Positions 8,396 to 18,700 are shown, counted from the stretch's first letter. The stretch: DNA of 64,000 nt from Bradyrhizobium sp. Ai1a-2 (GCF_000426245.1 NZ_AUEZ01000038.1:19694-83693); one strand, 5' to 3'. The notes: generated by a model not told the origin, from the letters alone. A program made the numbers and translations.

Positions 8396-9265
8396 TTACA
8401 CCCCCTCAAATCGCCGGGAAAGTTCCGCGCCGGGCTTCGGCAGCGGGCCGTCCTCATTGGTCGCGTGCTGGTCAAGCCATTGTTCGGACAAGGCAAGGAC
8501 GCCGCGATAGATTTCGCCGCAGAGCTTTCGCGCCGCACTCCCCGGCCAGTCCGTCGGCAATAATGCGGTCGGCAGCAGCGGATCGCGCAGCACCACGCGG
8601 CGGTAGTAGTGGATCAGCAGGATGCGGGCGGTGAAAGCGTCGGCGTCGGTGAGTTCCTCGCCGCGCGCGAGCCAGGCGCGCAGCGGCTCGAACGCCCTGA
8701 TGAACTTCTGATAGGCGTCCGCAGTGCGATGGAGCGGCCAGCTCTCGCTGAGCAGCCGCCGCCCGTTTTCATCTTCGGCCGAGACTTCCAAACGAATGGC
8801 GCTGGAGGCCTCATCGGGGATCGGCGCACCCGACGGCGCGACCCACACGCCTGGCAATGGAGTGCCGAAGCCGGCGTTCTTCAGCGCCTCGCGCGCGGCA
8901 TCGCGGTCCTCGCCATTGCCAATCAGCAGCAATTCGAAGCGCCCGGTCCAGTCAGACGGCGGCGGATCATAGATGTGCCTGGTCGCGGTGTCGAAGGTTT
9001 GCCGCCCTCTCTCATTCAATCGGTAGAAGCTGTTGCGACCGACCTTGTTGCGCTCGAGCCAGCCATCGGCCGCGAGCCGCGACATCGCGGTGCGCACCAC
9101 GCCGCCATCGATGTCGAGGAAAGCAAAGAAATCCAGCAGCGTGCCGAGCCACACCGAGCCGCCGCGCGGCACGATGGCGTCGCCGAACACGGTGATGACG
9201 ATCGAGCCGGTGCGCGACGGCTCGCGCTTCAACTGGTCGATGATGCGGTCAAGCGGCTGCGGCAT
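8396..9265 (-). CDS. paaX: PaaX-family transcriptional repressor
   Basis: A 289-residue GntR-like winged-helix regulator. The N-terminal block (SRTGSIVITVFGDAIVPRGG, then LGTLLDFFAFL and VRTAMSRLAADGWLERNK) is the PaaX DNA-binding part; a PaaX central/C-terminal domain follows, ending near GLLP-like EPLRAWL and HYYRRVVLRDPLLPTALLP. Family members repress phenylacetate genes and are released by phenylacetyl-CoA. I chose ATG at 9265 (MPQPLDRII); ATG at 9277 is possible, and the longer upstream frame is repeat sequence. It precedes paaA by 74 bp on the same strand. Confidence 0.94.
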   Translation of the reverse strand: MPQPLDRIIDQLKREPSRTGSIVITVFGDAIVPRGGSVWLGTLLDFFAFLDIDGGVVRTAMSRLAADGWLERNKVGRNSFYRLNERGRQTFDTATRHIYDPPPSDWTGRFELLLIGNGEDRDAAREALKNAGFGTPLPGVWVAPSGAPIPDEASSAIRLEVSAEDENGRRLLSESWPLHRTADAYQKFIRAFEPLRAWLARGEELTDADAFTARILLIHYYRRVVLRDPLLPTALLPTDWPGSAARKLCGEIYRGVLALSEQWLDQHATNEDGPLPKPGAELSRRFEGV

Positions 9266-9315
9266 GCGTCCACGCATACCGCGTTTCGCGCGTGTGCGAC
9301 AATGTTGCTCTGCTC

Positions 9316-9374
9316 CCTCGCCCCGCTCTTGCGGGGCCGAGACGAACCTCTCCCGCAAGGGCGGGGCGAGGTGA
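9316..9374. repeat. Family D intergenic palindrome
   Basis: CCTCGCCCCGC...GCGGGGC followed by CCTCTCCCGCAAG and GCGGGGCGAGG. The outer arms CCTCGCCCCGC and GCGGGGCGAGG pair. It fills the short gap between paaX and the upstream hydrolase gene on the same strand. Confidence 0.75.
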
Positions 9375-9378
9375 AGAA

Positions 9379-10149
9379 CTACCGGTCTGGATCGGGATAA
9401 AGCACGCTGCGCCAGCCGCCGCGATCGAATGGCGTCCACTCCCCTTCACGCTGCGCCAGCCGATCGGCGACCGCATAGACGACAGCGGGATGGTGGCCCA
9501 TGCCACAATGGCTGCTCTCGACTTCGATGCTTTCCGACATCGCCGAGGCCTGTTCGCGGCAGCCCTGCCAGGCGCAGATGCCATCGGTGCGGCTGAAGAT
9601 CGCCGTGGTCGGCACCGGAGGCGCGTCGGCCAGCGATCCACCGAAGCGCGGATCCTCTTCGTCGGCGCGGCGGCCGCTCGCGATCTCGTAGACGCGCCAA
9701 GCGTTGGTCGATTTCGGCCCGGCGGCGAACGGGCTGCCGAGCGTGATCACCTGCCGCACGCGTTCCGGCATCATCTTGGCGAGCTGGCGCGCATAGAGGC
9801 CGCCAAGGCTCCAGCCGACGAGCGAGACCTTGCGGCCATGGGTGTCGTTCATCTCCTGCACGAGATCGACCATCCCCTGCTGCACGCCCGTACGCAGGCC
9901 GAGATTGCGTCCCTGGCGCCAACCGCTCACCGCATAACGCTTGCTGCTCAGGAACTCGCGGAGCGGCCGCGTCGAGAGATCGGATGCGACCAGGCCCGGC
10001 AGCACCAGCACCGGATGGCCATCGCCGCGCGGCGCGAGGCTCAACAGCGGCAGGACACCGAGTAAGGCGCCGAGTTCGTGGATAGCGCGCCCCTCCAGCA
10101 GCATCAGCGTCCTGGACGGCGGGCGAAGCGTCTCCGCGGCAAGGGACAT
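9379..10149 (-). CDS. Alpha/beta hydrolase (lipase/esterase-like), paralogue of 21738-22538
   Basis: A 256-residue alpha/beta hydrolase with nucleophile elbow GWSLGG (Ser115), acid in SRTDG (Asp189) and His214 in SSHCGMG, so the triad looks complete. It shares RGDGHPVL, LASDLS, GRKVS(L/I)VGWSLGG, QVITLGSPFA and YAVADRLA blocks with the 266-residue hydrolase at 21738-22538, showing a recent-to-moderate duplication. It is upstream of paaX on the same strand, separated by a palindrome. Substrate unknown; the family includes triacylglycerol and polyester hydrolases. No signal peptide is evident. Confidence 0.88.
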   Translation of the reverse strand: MSLAAETLRPPSRTLMLLEGRAIHELGALLGVLPLLSLAPRGDGHPVLVLPGLVASDLSTRPLREFLSSKRYAVSGWRQGRNLGLRTGVQQGMVDLVQEMNDTHGRKVSLVGWSLGGLYARQLAKMMPERVRQVITLGSPFAAGPKSTNAWRVYEIASGRRADEEDPRFGGSLADAPPVPTTAIFSRTDGICAWQGCREQASAMSESIEVESSHCGMGHHPAVVYAVADRLAQREGEWTPFDRGGWRSVLYPDPDR

Positions 10150-10290
10150 CGTATCTCCTTCGCTCCGGCCTTCGCACTGCAGCAGCCGGCCAATGGATCA
10201 ATGGGCAATTAAAGTTAGGGAAACGGTCCTCTTCTTTCAAGCGAACCAGATCACACAGATCACAACAAAAACGCCCGCGTGCCCGATCGG

Positions 10291-11577
10291 TCACACGAGC
10301 CGCAGCAGGTATTCGATGGTGTACAGGATCAACCCGGCAAGGCCGCCAATCAGCGAGCCGTTGAAGCGGATATATTGCAGGTCCCTGCCAACGTTGATTT
10401 CGAGCAGCGAAATCAATTGCTGCATGTCCCAGGCCTTCATCTGATCGGCGATGAAGGTCGAAACGCCGCTCTTCTGCTCGGCGACCACCGTCCGCAGAAT
10501 CGCGACCAATCCCTCGTTGATCTCGGCGCGCAGCTCGGCATCGCCGGCGAGCGCCTCGCCCGCCTCCACGAACATCCTGGCCATATACTGCTGCAGCACC
10601 TGCGTCTCTCCCGAGGCGCTGCGCTCGATGAAGTCCTTCACGTTCGCCCAGATGTTGCGCGCGAGGCTTCCGAGCTCCGGCCGCGCCAACAGATCGCGCT
10701 TCAATCGGTTGATCCGATCGGCAAAGGCGTGATCGCTGCCGAGTCGTTCGACGAACGACAGCAGCATGCGGTCGAACTCGCCGCGGAACGGATGCTTCGG
10801 ATCGTCACGGACCTCCTCGAAGAACTTCGTCGCGGACGCGATGATCCGGTTCACGACAAACTTGTCGGCGCGATAGAGTCGCAGCAGCGTCGGCATTTCC
10901 GCGCGGACCTTGTCGCGGATGACCGCCATGGTCTCCTTCGTCGTCAGCGTCTGGTGCAGGACGCGCAGGAGGTCGTCGAGCAGGCCCTCGTGCTTTCCCT
11001 CCTGCACGAAGCCGCGCAGCGCGCCGGCGGCAAGGGGCGCCAGATCGATCGCCAGCAGTTGCGCGGTGACGCGGCGGCTGACGAACTTCATCAACCCCGA
11101 ATTCTCCGTTGCCGAGAATGCCTCTGGCAGGAGATGCAGCACAAAGCGCGCGAGATCGGTCGAGCGCTTGCGGTCGCGCAGCCAGTCGGCAATGAAGGCG
11201 GCGAAATCGATCTCGCGCAGCTTGGCGTCCACCGGCCCTGCTTCGAGAAAATTCTTCTCGATGAATTCGCCGAGCTTCTCGGCGATGCGGCCCTGATTGC
11301 TCTGGATGATTGCGGTGTGCGGGATCGGCAATCCCAGCGGCCGTTTGAACAAGGCGACGACCGCATACCAGTCGGCGAGCCCGCCGATCGTCGCCGCTTC
11401 CGCAAAAGCCGCGATGAAGCCGAACACGGGATGCACCGGCAACAGCGCTTTCGCGGCGAGGAACAGCACGAACGTCGCAGCTAACACCCCGGTCGCCAGC
11501 CACTTCACGCGCCGCAACTCCGCCGCGCGGATCGCATCGGCGGGAGTGACGAGGGTGAAGGTGGCGGGAAGGGTCAT
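10291..11577 (-). CDS. DUF445 family membrane protein
   Basis: The 428-residue protein has a membrane hairpin near the N-terminus (WLATGVLAATFVLFLAAKAL, about 26-45, then GFIAAFAEAATIGGLADWYAVVALF) and a single C-terminal helix (IGGLAGLILYTIEYLL), separated by a long helical domain. This is the DUF445/YjiN layout; the function of the family is not settled. The frame runs 5' into a family A palindrome that would encode MDCFASLAMT, so I place the start at ATG 11577 (MTLPATFTLV). Monocistronic as far as can be seen. Confidence 0.9.
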   Translation of the reverse strand: MTLPATFTLVTPADAIRAAELRRVKWLATGVLAATFVLFLAAKALLPVHPVFGFIAAFAEAATIGGLADWYAVVALFKRPLGLPIPHTAIIQSNQGRIAEKLGEFIEKNFLEAGPVDAKLREIDFAAFIADWLRDRKRSTDLARFVLHLLPEAFSATENSGLMKFVSRRVTAQLLAIDLAPLAAGALRGFVQEGKHEGLLDDLLRVLHQTLTTKETMAVIRDKVRAEMPTLLRLYRADKFVVNRIIASATKFFEEVRDDPKHPFRGEFDRMLLSFVERLGSDHAFADRINRLKRDLLARPELGSLARNIWANVKDFIERSASGETQVLQQYMARMFVEAGEALAGDAELRAEINEGLVAILRTVVAEQKSGVSTFIADQMKAWDMQQLISLLEINVGRDLQYIRFNGSLIGGLAGLILYTIEYLLRLV

Positions 11578-11616
11578 GACGCTTTCGCGCAGAGATTCAT
11601 GTCGAGGCACAGTAGC

Positions 11617-11700
11617 CGTCATTGCGAGCGAAGCGAAGCAATCCATGTCTCAACAGGAGAAGGATGGATTGCTTCATCGATACCGCTCCTCGCGATGACG
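11617..11700. repeat. Family A intergenic palindrome, copy 3
   Basis: CGTCATTGCGAG/CTCGCGATGACG outer arms and GAAGCAATCCA/TGGATTGCTTC inner arms. Lies just upstream of the DUF445 gene and creates a spurious in-frame N-terminal extension for it. Confidence 0.92.
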
Positions 11701-11737
11701 GAGAGCGCAACACCGACGATGTATGGGAACGGAAGTC

Positions 11738-11765
11738 AAAAAAGAAGGCCCGCAACCGGCGGGCC
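11738..11765 (-). terminator. Rho-independent terminator of the phasin gene
   Basis: Read on the minus strand, a 7-bp GC stem (GGCCCGC at 11765-11759 pairing with GCGGGCC at 11753-11747, loop of 5) is followed by TTCTTTTTT. It is about 37 bp past the phasin stop. Confidence 0.85.
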
Positions 11766-11801
11766 CTTCGGAAAACCAAAAAGTTGGCAGGCCTGATACG
11801 A

Positions 11802-12278
11802 TCAGGCGGTCTTGCCGTAGACCTTGCCGAAATTGTCCTGCGCGGACTTCGCACCTTCGGTGACGAGCTTGCCGAGATATTCGGTCGTGGCCTTGGCCCG
11901 CGAGACGAACACTTCGCCACGCGCACGCACCAGGTCCGACTGGATCTGCACCGCCTCGTTCAGCGACTTGGCGGAAGCCAGCTTGTCGATACCGTTGAAG
12001 AACGCTTCCGCATCCTGATAGATCGCTTCCTGGATATTGCGGCTGATCTTGGCGGCCTCGGAAACCGAACCGGAAACGGCGGTTTCGATCACGGCGGTCA
12101 CCTTCTCAGAGCCGGCGTGCAGGTCAGCAGCACGAACCTTGGCGGTCTCGGCCTGCTTCTTCACGAACTCACGGGCGGCTTCCGGCACTTCCAGGTTCTG
12201 CAGCTTGTTAAAAGCTTCAGTCACAGGCGCAAACGCCTGCTTGACACTATCAAACACGGAATTGGTCTCAGTGGTCAT
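11802..12278 (-). CDS. phaP: Phasin family protein (PHA granule-associated)
   Basis: A 158-residue, almost wholly helical, Ala/Lys/Glu-rich protein of the phasin_2 type. FNKLQNLEVPEAAREFVKKQ (about 23-42) and LNEAVQIQSDLVRARGEVFV are family hallmarks. Phasins coat polyhydroxyalkanoate granules and set their size. GGAGAG lies before the ATG, and a clear terminator follows, so it is probably a strongly expressed single-gene unit. PHA synthase genes lie about 0.8 kb upstream. Two TGC-N3-GCA repeats upstream may be PhaR sites. Confidence 0.93.
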   Translation of the reverse strand: MTTETNSVFDSVKQAFAPVTEAFNKLQNLEVPEAAREFVKKQAETAKVRAADLHAGSEKVTAVIETAVSGSVSEAAKISRNIQEAIYQDAEAFFNGIDKLASAKSLNEAVQIQSDLVRARGEVFVSRAKATTEYLGKLVTEGAKSAQDNFGKVYGKTA

Positions 12279-12362
12279 AGGGTCTCTCCATCCTCGGTTA
12301 GAGCTATGGGCTCACCCCGTCCAGATCTGGCCCAGGGCGTCATCCTTATGCCATGGTTAATG

Positions 12363-12395
12363 GTGCGCCGCAATATTAATTGTGCGTTGCAATAT
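12363..12395 (-). promoter_or_regulatory. Direct repeat with TGC-N3-GCA cores upstream of phasin gene
   Basis: GTGCG(CC/TT)GCAATAT occurs twice, at 12363-12376 and 12382-12395, 19 bp apart (about two helical turns). Each contains TGC-N3-GCA, close to the CTGC/GCAG core reported for PhaR repressors. Placement 85-117 bp before the phasin ATG suits an operator, but no PhaR gene is in the window. Confidence 0.5.
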
Positions 12396-12456
12396 CACAA
12401 ATCCGTGAACAGCTACGATAGTAGGCAGCTTGCCCGTCCGGCGGGCGGCAGGCTGG

Positions 12457-13056
12457 TCAAACCTGTCGCTGAACCGCGCTCGGCAAGCCGTAGGCCTCCA
12501 TCTGGGCCCGAACCTGCGCCACATTGTGCCCGAGCACCACGATGTCGTGGGTCGCGCCGGCGGCATCCCGGACATGGTCGCGCAGCAGCGCCTCGGCCCT
12601 GAAACCGAGGCCCTCGAACAGGGCAATCGCGCCCCGCTGGTCCACCGTCATCTGTACCGAGAGCTTCTCAAGGCCGGCACTGAGCGCAATGGCGAAAGTC
12701 TCCTGCGACAACGCCCGCCCCACCCCCTGCCCGCGGACGTCCAGCGACACCACCATCCGGATCTCGCCGACATGGGGCGACCAGGAATGGCGGTCGCGCA
12801 CCAGCGTGCCACAACCGACCACGGCGCCATCCCGCATCGCCAGCAGGCTCACGATGTCGCCGCGCCCGATCTCCTTGACCCACGCCGAGAGCACCTTCGG
12901 CTCGCTGATATTGCGCGGCAGGAACAGCAGATCATGCGTCGGCAGCTTTTGCGCGAAAGCCAGCACCGCCGCTTCATCGGCGCTCGACATCAGGCGGAAT
13001 TCGATCTCGCCGGCTTCGGTCTTGACGCGCCGCGGATAGGAACGTGTTTCACTCAT
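12457..13056 (-). CDS. GNAT-family N-acetyltransferase, coupled to phaC
   Basis: A 199-residue GNAT protein; the acetyl-CoA pyrophosphate loop RGQGVG is at about 108-113, preceded by the beta-4 strand VGEIRMVVSLDV. IALFEGLGF (about 143-151) is the usual C-terminal motif. The start at 13056 is fixed by an ATGA overlap with the phaC stop (13053-13056); longer in-frame starts at 13077 and 13095 lie inside phaC. It is thus co-translated with phaE and phaC. Substrate unknown: it could acetylate a protein (for example the synthase or an acyl-CoA enzyme) or a small molecule. Confidence 0.92.
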   Translation of the reverse strand: MSETRSYPRRVKTEAGEIEFRLMSSADEAAVLAFAQKLPTHDLLFLPRNISEPKVLSAWVKEIGRGDIVSLLAMRDGAVVGCGTLVRDRHSWSPHVGEIRMVVSLDVRGQGVGRALSQETFAIALSAGLEKLSVQMTVDQRGAIALFEGLGFRAEALLRDHVRDAAGATHDIVVLGHNVAQVRAQMEAYGLPSAVQRQV

Positions 13057-14150
13057 GTCGATCGCTGCCCCAGCCATGAATCCAGTTTCGGCCACAGCCG
13101 TTTGATCGCGTTGGCACCGGCGACCAGGCTGACGTGGCCACCTTTGAGGATCACCTCTTCCTTGTCAGTCGAGCCGACTCTCGCGATCAGGTGCCGCGCC
13201 GCCTCATAGGGCACGATGTGATCGTGCTCGGCGACCGCGTGCAGGAGCGGCACCTTGACGTTCTCGAGCTTCGCCGCGCGTCCGCCGACCGACATGGCGT
13301 CGTTGTAGAGCTTGTTGTCCCACATCAGGTCCTTGGTGATGGTCCGGAAATAGTCGCCGGCGAGCGGCAGCGTGTCGGTCGCCCAGCGATCGAACATCCG
13401 GTACGACTTGACGAACTCGTCGTTCCAGATGTTGTCCCAGAGCTGCACCTGGCTTGCGGCGCGCGAGGCCGGCCGCAGCATCTCGAACGACGACAGGATC
13501 AACTCGGGCGGCATGTTGCCGACGCTGTCGATGAGGCGGTCGACGTCGAAGTAACGACGGTCAGCGAAATTCGAGAACAGCTTCATCTCGCGGAAGTCGA
13601 TCGGCGTGGTGAAGCAGATCAAATTCTTCATCGGCCCGTCATGGAAGATCGAGCCATAAAGCAGCGACAGCACGCCGCCAAAGCAATAGCCGATGACGGA
13701 GACGTCGGTCTCACCGGAATCCTGCTGCACCCGGCGGACACAGTCCGGAATGAAGTCGAGGACGTAGTCCTCCATCCTGAGGCTCTTCTCTTCCGGTTTC
13801 GGCGCGGTCCAGTCCAGCATGTAGACGTCGTAGCCGCGCTTGAGCAGGAATTCGATGAAGCTTTGTCCCGGCACCAGATCGAGAATGTAGCCGCGGTTCG
13901 TGGTCGCCATCACGATCAGCACGGGCACGCGGTAGATTTCATCCGCGACAGGCCGGTAGTGGTAGAGCTGCATGGTTCCACGGCTGGCCAGCACGTCCTT
14001 TGGCGTGGAGCCGAGCGCGGGACCCGAGGTCGAGAAATATTCGACGCCCTTGATGCTGCGCTGGATCGCCCGCTGCACCTCGGACTGGATGCGCTCCGCA
14101 AGCGACGCTGCATCATTCCCCAAAGCCGCGTTCATCGAGGGCGCGTTCAT
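13053..14150 (-). CDS. phaC: Class III-type PHA synthase catalytic subunit PhaC
   Basis: The 365-residue enzyme polymerises hydroxyacyl-CoA into polyhydroxyalkanoate. The lipase-like box is GYCFGG with catalytic Cys156; the acid is Asp310 (AEHDHIVP) and the base His339 (KGGHVSL). Its short length (about 360) matches class III/IV synthases that need a partner (PhaE or PhaR), unlike class I enzymes of about 590 residues. The ATG at 14150 overlaps the phaE stop by four bases (ATGA), and its own stop overlaps the acetyltransferase start the same way. A longer 5' frame only reads phaE out of frame. Confidence 0.95.
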   Translation of the reverse strand: MNAPSMNAALGNDAASLAERIQSEVQRAIQRSIKGVEYFSTSGPALGSTPKDVLASRGTMQLYHYRPVADEIYRVPVLIVMATTNRGYILDLVPGQSFIEFLLKRGYDVYMLDWTAPKPEEKSLRMEDYVLDFIPDCVRRVQQDSGETDVSVIGYCFGGVLSLLYGSIFHDGPMKNLICFTTPIDFREMKLFSNFADRRYFDVDRLIDSVGNMPPELILSSFEMLRPASRAASQVQLWDNIWNDEFVKSYRMFDRWATDTLPLAGDYFRTITKDLMWDNKLYNDAMSVGGRAAKLENVKVPLLHAVAEHDHIVPYEAARHLIARVGSTDKEEVILKGGHVSLVAGANAIKRLWPKLDSWLGQRST

Positions 14151-14530
14151 TTTTGCGCTTTCTCCGCGGGCGGACGCTTGGTGCGTGGCGGCCGCGGCTT
14201 GCCGGCTGCAGCGCTCTCCGCATTGCCCGCGTCGCGGTTGATCTGGCCCAGCAGCGCCTTGATCTCGTTGAGCTGGCCTTCGATCGATTGCAGGCGCTCG
14301 GCCATGCCGACGAGTTGCGATCGGCTCGGCAGGTTCATGCTCACGAGATATTTCTCCATGAGCTCGCCAAGCTGCTTCTGCGCACCAGTCGCGACGCCGC
14401 CGGCCTGATTCATCAGCCGACTGAATTCCGGCGTCCCCATCGCGTGGTTGGCGAAGGAATTGAATCCCTTTTCCAACTCGCCGATCATCGTCTGCCAGAT
14501 GACGGCGGGATCGTTGCCCTTGTCGGCCAT
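14147..14530 (-). CDS. phaE: Short PhaE-like subunit of PHA synthase
   Basis: This 127-residue helical protein (MADKGNDPAVIWQTMIGELE start) has a central segment QKQLGELMEKYLVSMNLPSR followed by heptad-like VGMAERLQSIEGQLNEIKALLGQI, matching the conserved C-terminal part of PhaE, and ends in a Lys/Pro-rich tail. Classical class III PhaE proteins are about 310-380 residues, so this one is much shorter. Its stop overlaps the phaC start, which supports the role. The ATG at 14530 is preceded by GGGAGAGGGCGCC. Divergent from the hydrolase at 14705. Confidence 0.85.
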   Translation of the reverse strand: MADKGNDPAVIWQTMIGELEKGFNSFANHAMGTPEFSRLMNQAGGVATGAQKQLGELMEKYLVSMNLPSRSQLVGMAERLQSIEGQLNEIKALLGQINRDAGNAESAAAGKPRPPRTKRPPAEKAQK

Positions 14531-14704
14531 GGCGCCCTCTCCCAAATGGTTGCGAGCGCTTGCCACGCTTCTCTTCACTCCATACCACACCGTTGCAGGC
14601 AGCCGGTCAACCCAAGTTGACATTGAACGCATCGTCGGAAAGCTTCTGCGCTGCGGCAAACCGTGGCATAGAGTATCGATCAAGAACCCAGCCGAGGAGG
14701 CCCC

Positions 14705-15625
<921 letters not shown>

Positions 15626-15632
15626 CGAAACC

Positions 15633-15717
15633 GTAGGATGGGTAGAGCGCAGCGAAACCCATCATTGCCACCAAGCGCACAGATGCGATGGGTTTCGCTG
15701 CGCTCTACCCATCCTAC
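15633..15717. repeat. Family B intergenic palindrome, copy 1
   Basis: Starts GTAGGATGGGTAGAGCGCAG and ends with the exact mirror arm. Arms of about 31 bp enclose a variable centre. It lies between convergent genes (hydrolase + and P450-reductase -), 8 bp after one stop and 15 bp before the other, where it can act as a bidirectional barrier. Other copies: 40979-41064, 49717-49801, half at 63776-63809; related 53075-53155. Confidence 0.92.
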
Positions 15718-15732
15718 AACCGCACTTAGCCG

Positions 15733-18700
15733 CTATCCGCCTGCCCAGACGTCGAGCACGTAGCGGTTCTTGGCGCCGAGCTCCTCGATCCAGCGCGTCG
15801 CCGCGCCGGCATCGTTCCCGTTGTGCTCGCGATGGATCGACATCAAGGTTCCCTTGACATCCGGCTCCATCTTGCCGCCGTCGCCGCAGACATAGATGAT
15901 CGCGCCCTTGCCGATCAGGTCCCAGACGCGGCTCTTCTGCGCGGCAATCAGGTCCTGCACGTAGGTCTTGGAGCCGTTGAGGCGCGAGAACGCGGTGTGC
16001 AATTCGGTGACGCCATCGGCCGCGAACGCCTTCAGCTCGTCGGCATAGATGAAATCCTGATCCGGATGACGGCAGCCGAAGAACAGCATCGCCGGTCCGA
16101 GATTGGCGCCCCGCGACTTCCGATGCGCGCGCTCCTGCAGGAAGCCGCGGAACGGCGCCAAGCCTGTGCCGGGGCCGATCATGATCAGCGGCACCGACGC
16201 ATCATCCGGCAGGCGGAAGCCGGCCTTGGTCTCGCGCACGGTGGCATGGATGGTGTCGCCGACCCGGCGGCCTGAAAGATAATTCGAGCAGACGCCCTTG
16301 TAGACGCCGCGGCCGGAGCTTGCCGGCGCCTCCACCACGCCGACGGTGACGCTGCAACGCGCCGGATCACCTGAGGGCGAGGGCGAGGACGAGATCGAAT
16401 AATAACGCGGCGCCAGCAGCGACAGCATTTCCAGATAGATGTGGAACGGCAACTCGCAGGCCGGATGTTCCTCCAGGAGATCGAACACCGATCTGCACTT
16501 GTCCATCACCTCGCTGCGATAACGTTCGCCGGATGCGTCGTCATCGCCGGCATAGGCGAGCAGCTTCGGCTTCGTGATCGGGCAGCGCGTATGCTCGGCC
16601 ATGACCTGGATCTGCTTGCGGGTCGCGACCTGCTGCAGCTCCACGAATTCGGTGAGCAATCGCCCGACCGAGATGGCATCGCCAACCGGCAACTGCGCGC
16701 GGCGGCCTTCCGCCACCTGCAGCCTGATCTGGTCCGCCGGCAGGAAACCGAAGCGGCGCGCGACCTGATCCACCAATGTCGGATCGTTGCGCGGCACCAC
16801 GCTCAAGTGATCGCCGACGCGGTAGGTGATGCCGGGCGGCAGCTGCACCTCGATATGCCGCGTCGAGCGCTCGGACGGATTGGCGCCGGACTTGTTCTGC
16901 AGTTCGGCATTTTCCAGCACCTTCATCGCGACCGCGCCGCCCTGCGCGACGATGGTGTTGACCGAGGTCGGCGCCACCGGCTCGACCGCATAGAGCGGCT
17001 CGTCCTCCGGCGTGCGAGTAAAATTCCAGTCGATCCCGAATTCCTTGGTCGCGACCTGCGCGGCGGCCGGAAACCATTTCTGGAACTGGCCGTCGAGATC
17101 GGCCCTGGCATCGCCCTCGCCGCGCGGATAGACGGCGCGGGCGCCGTGCGCGGTGAGCTGTTCATCGATGAAGCGCGGCACCGACTGGTACGTCGCCGCC
17201 CAATCGCTGTTGCCGCAGCCGAACACCGCGTAGCGCACGCCGGCGAAGGCATCCTTCGCAAGATCGCTGCCGAGCCATCTCACGAACTCGGTCGCGTTGT
17301 CCGGCGGCGCGCCATTGTAGGAGGCGCAGATGATCAGGACGCCACCTTCCTTCGGCAGCTTCCCGACATACTCGTCGAGCGGACCGAGCCTGGTATTGAA
17401 GCCATTGACCTCGGCGAGATCGGCCATCCGCGTCGCCAGTTCCTCGGCCGAGCCGAGGTTGGAGCCGTAGAGCACCAGCATCGGCGTATTGTGCCCAAGG
17501 CGCGGTTTCGGCCGCGGTGTCCTTGGCGCGGCCGAAACCGCTGCAGCCGCTCCCGCAAAAGCGCCCCGCTCCCTGTCCTCGCGCGGCCGCACCTTGATCT
17601 TGAAGCCCTCGGGCTTGATGGTCAGCGTTTCCTTCAGGTGCATCTGGTAGCGATGCACGTCGATCAGTTTGAAGCGCTGCAGGATCATCCCGAGCGCGAG
17701 CGCCGCCTCATGCATCGCAAAGCCGCGGCCGATGCAGGCGCGCTGGCCGTTGCCGAACGGCTTCCAGGCATTGATGGGACGCTTGGCTTCGGCCTCGCGG
17801 CTGAAATTCTCGGGATCGAACACATCAGGGTTCGGCCCCCAGACGCTGGGGTCACGATGCAGCGCCATCACCAGCACGGTGATGAACGTGTTCTTCTTCA
17901 GCTTGTACTTGCCGCCGATGGTCTCGTCCTGCAGCGGCGCGATGCCATAGGCCGGCGCCGGCGGCCACAGTCGCAGCGACTCTTTCAGAACTTGCGTGAT
18001 GTAGGTGAGCTGCGTGACCTGCTGGTAGGTCGGCTTGGCGTCGATATCGGGGCCGAGCACGCGGTCGACCTCCTCATACGCCTTCTTCAGCACCTCGGGA
18101 TGTTTCAACAACGCATAGATCGTGCTCGACAACAGGCCGCTCGTGGTCTCATGGCCCGCGATCAGGAATGTGTTGATCTGGTAGCGGATGTTGACATCGT
18201 CGAGCTGCTCGCCGGTGACGCGGTCGACGCCGGTCATCATCGCGGCCAGCATGTCCTTCTGGCCCTCGCCGACATCAGCCTGGCTCCGCCTGCGCTCGGC
18301 GATGATCTCGTCGACCATCTTGTTCATGAAGGCGACGTCTTCGGTGAGCGTCTTGCGCCGCTGATGCATCCACAGGCGTTCCAGCGGCAAGCCGCGGGTC
18401 ATCATGATGGTCTCGAGCGAGCGCACCAACGACTCCACGAATGGGTGATAGTCGCGGCGATAGAACGAATTGAAGCGGTAGTCGAAACCACAGAGCCCGA
18501 TGGTGTCGAGCGTCAACGCCGTCATGTCGTGGACGACCTCGATCTCCTCGTCGGCATTGAGCCGCTCCCATTTCTTCACTAGCTGCTCGGCAATATCGAC
18601 CATGCTCGGGTGGTAGGACTGCATGGCGCGGTTGCCGAACGGCTGCAGCAGGATGTTGTGCGCCTTGTTCCAGTTCGGCTCCTTGGTGTCGGCGGTGAAC

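Noticed and set aside
13053..14588. 511-residue reading of phaC
   Set aside because: The first 146 residues are phaE read in another frame; the ATG at 14150 with the ATGA overlap gives the family length.
16441..18582. Very long open frame (713 codons) opposite the P450-reductase gene
   Set aside because: It is the antisense of a clearly conserved gene, rich in Arg/His/Asp/Leu with no recognisable domain; high GC content keeps such frames open.
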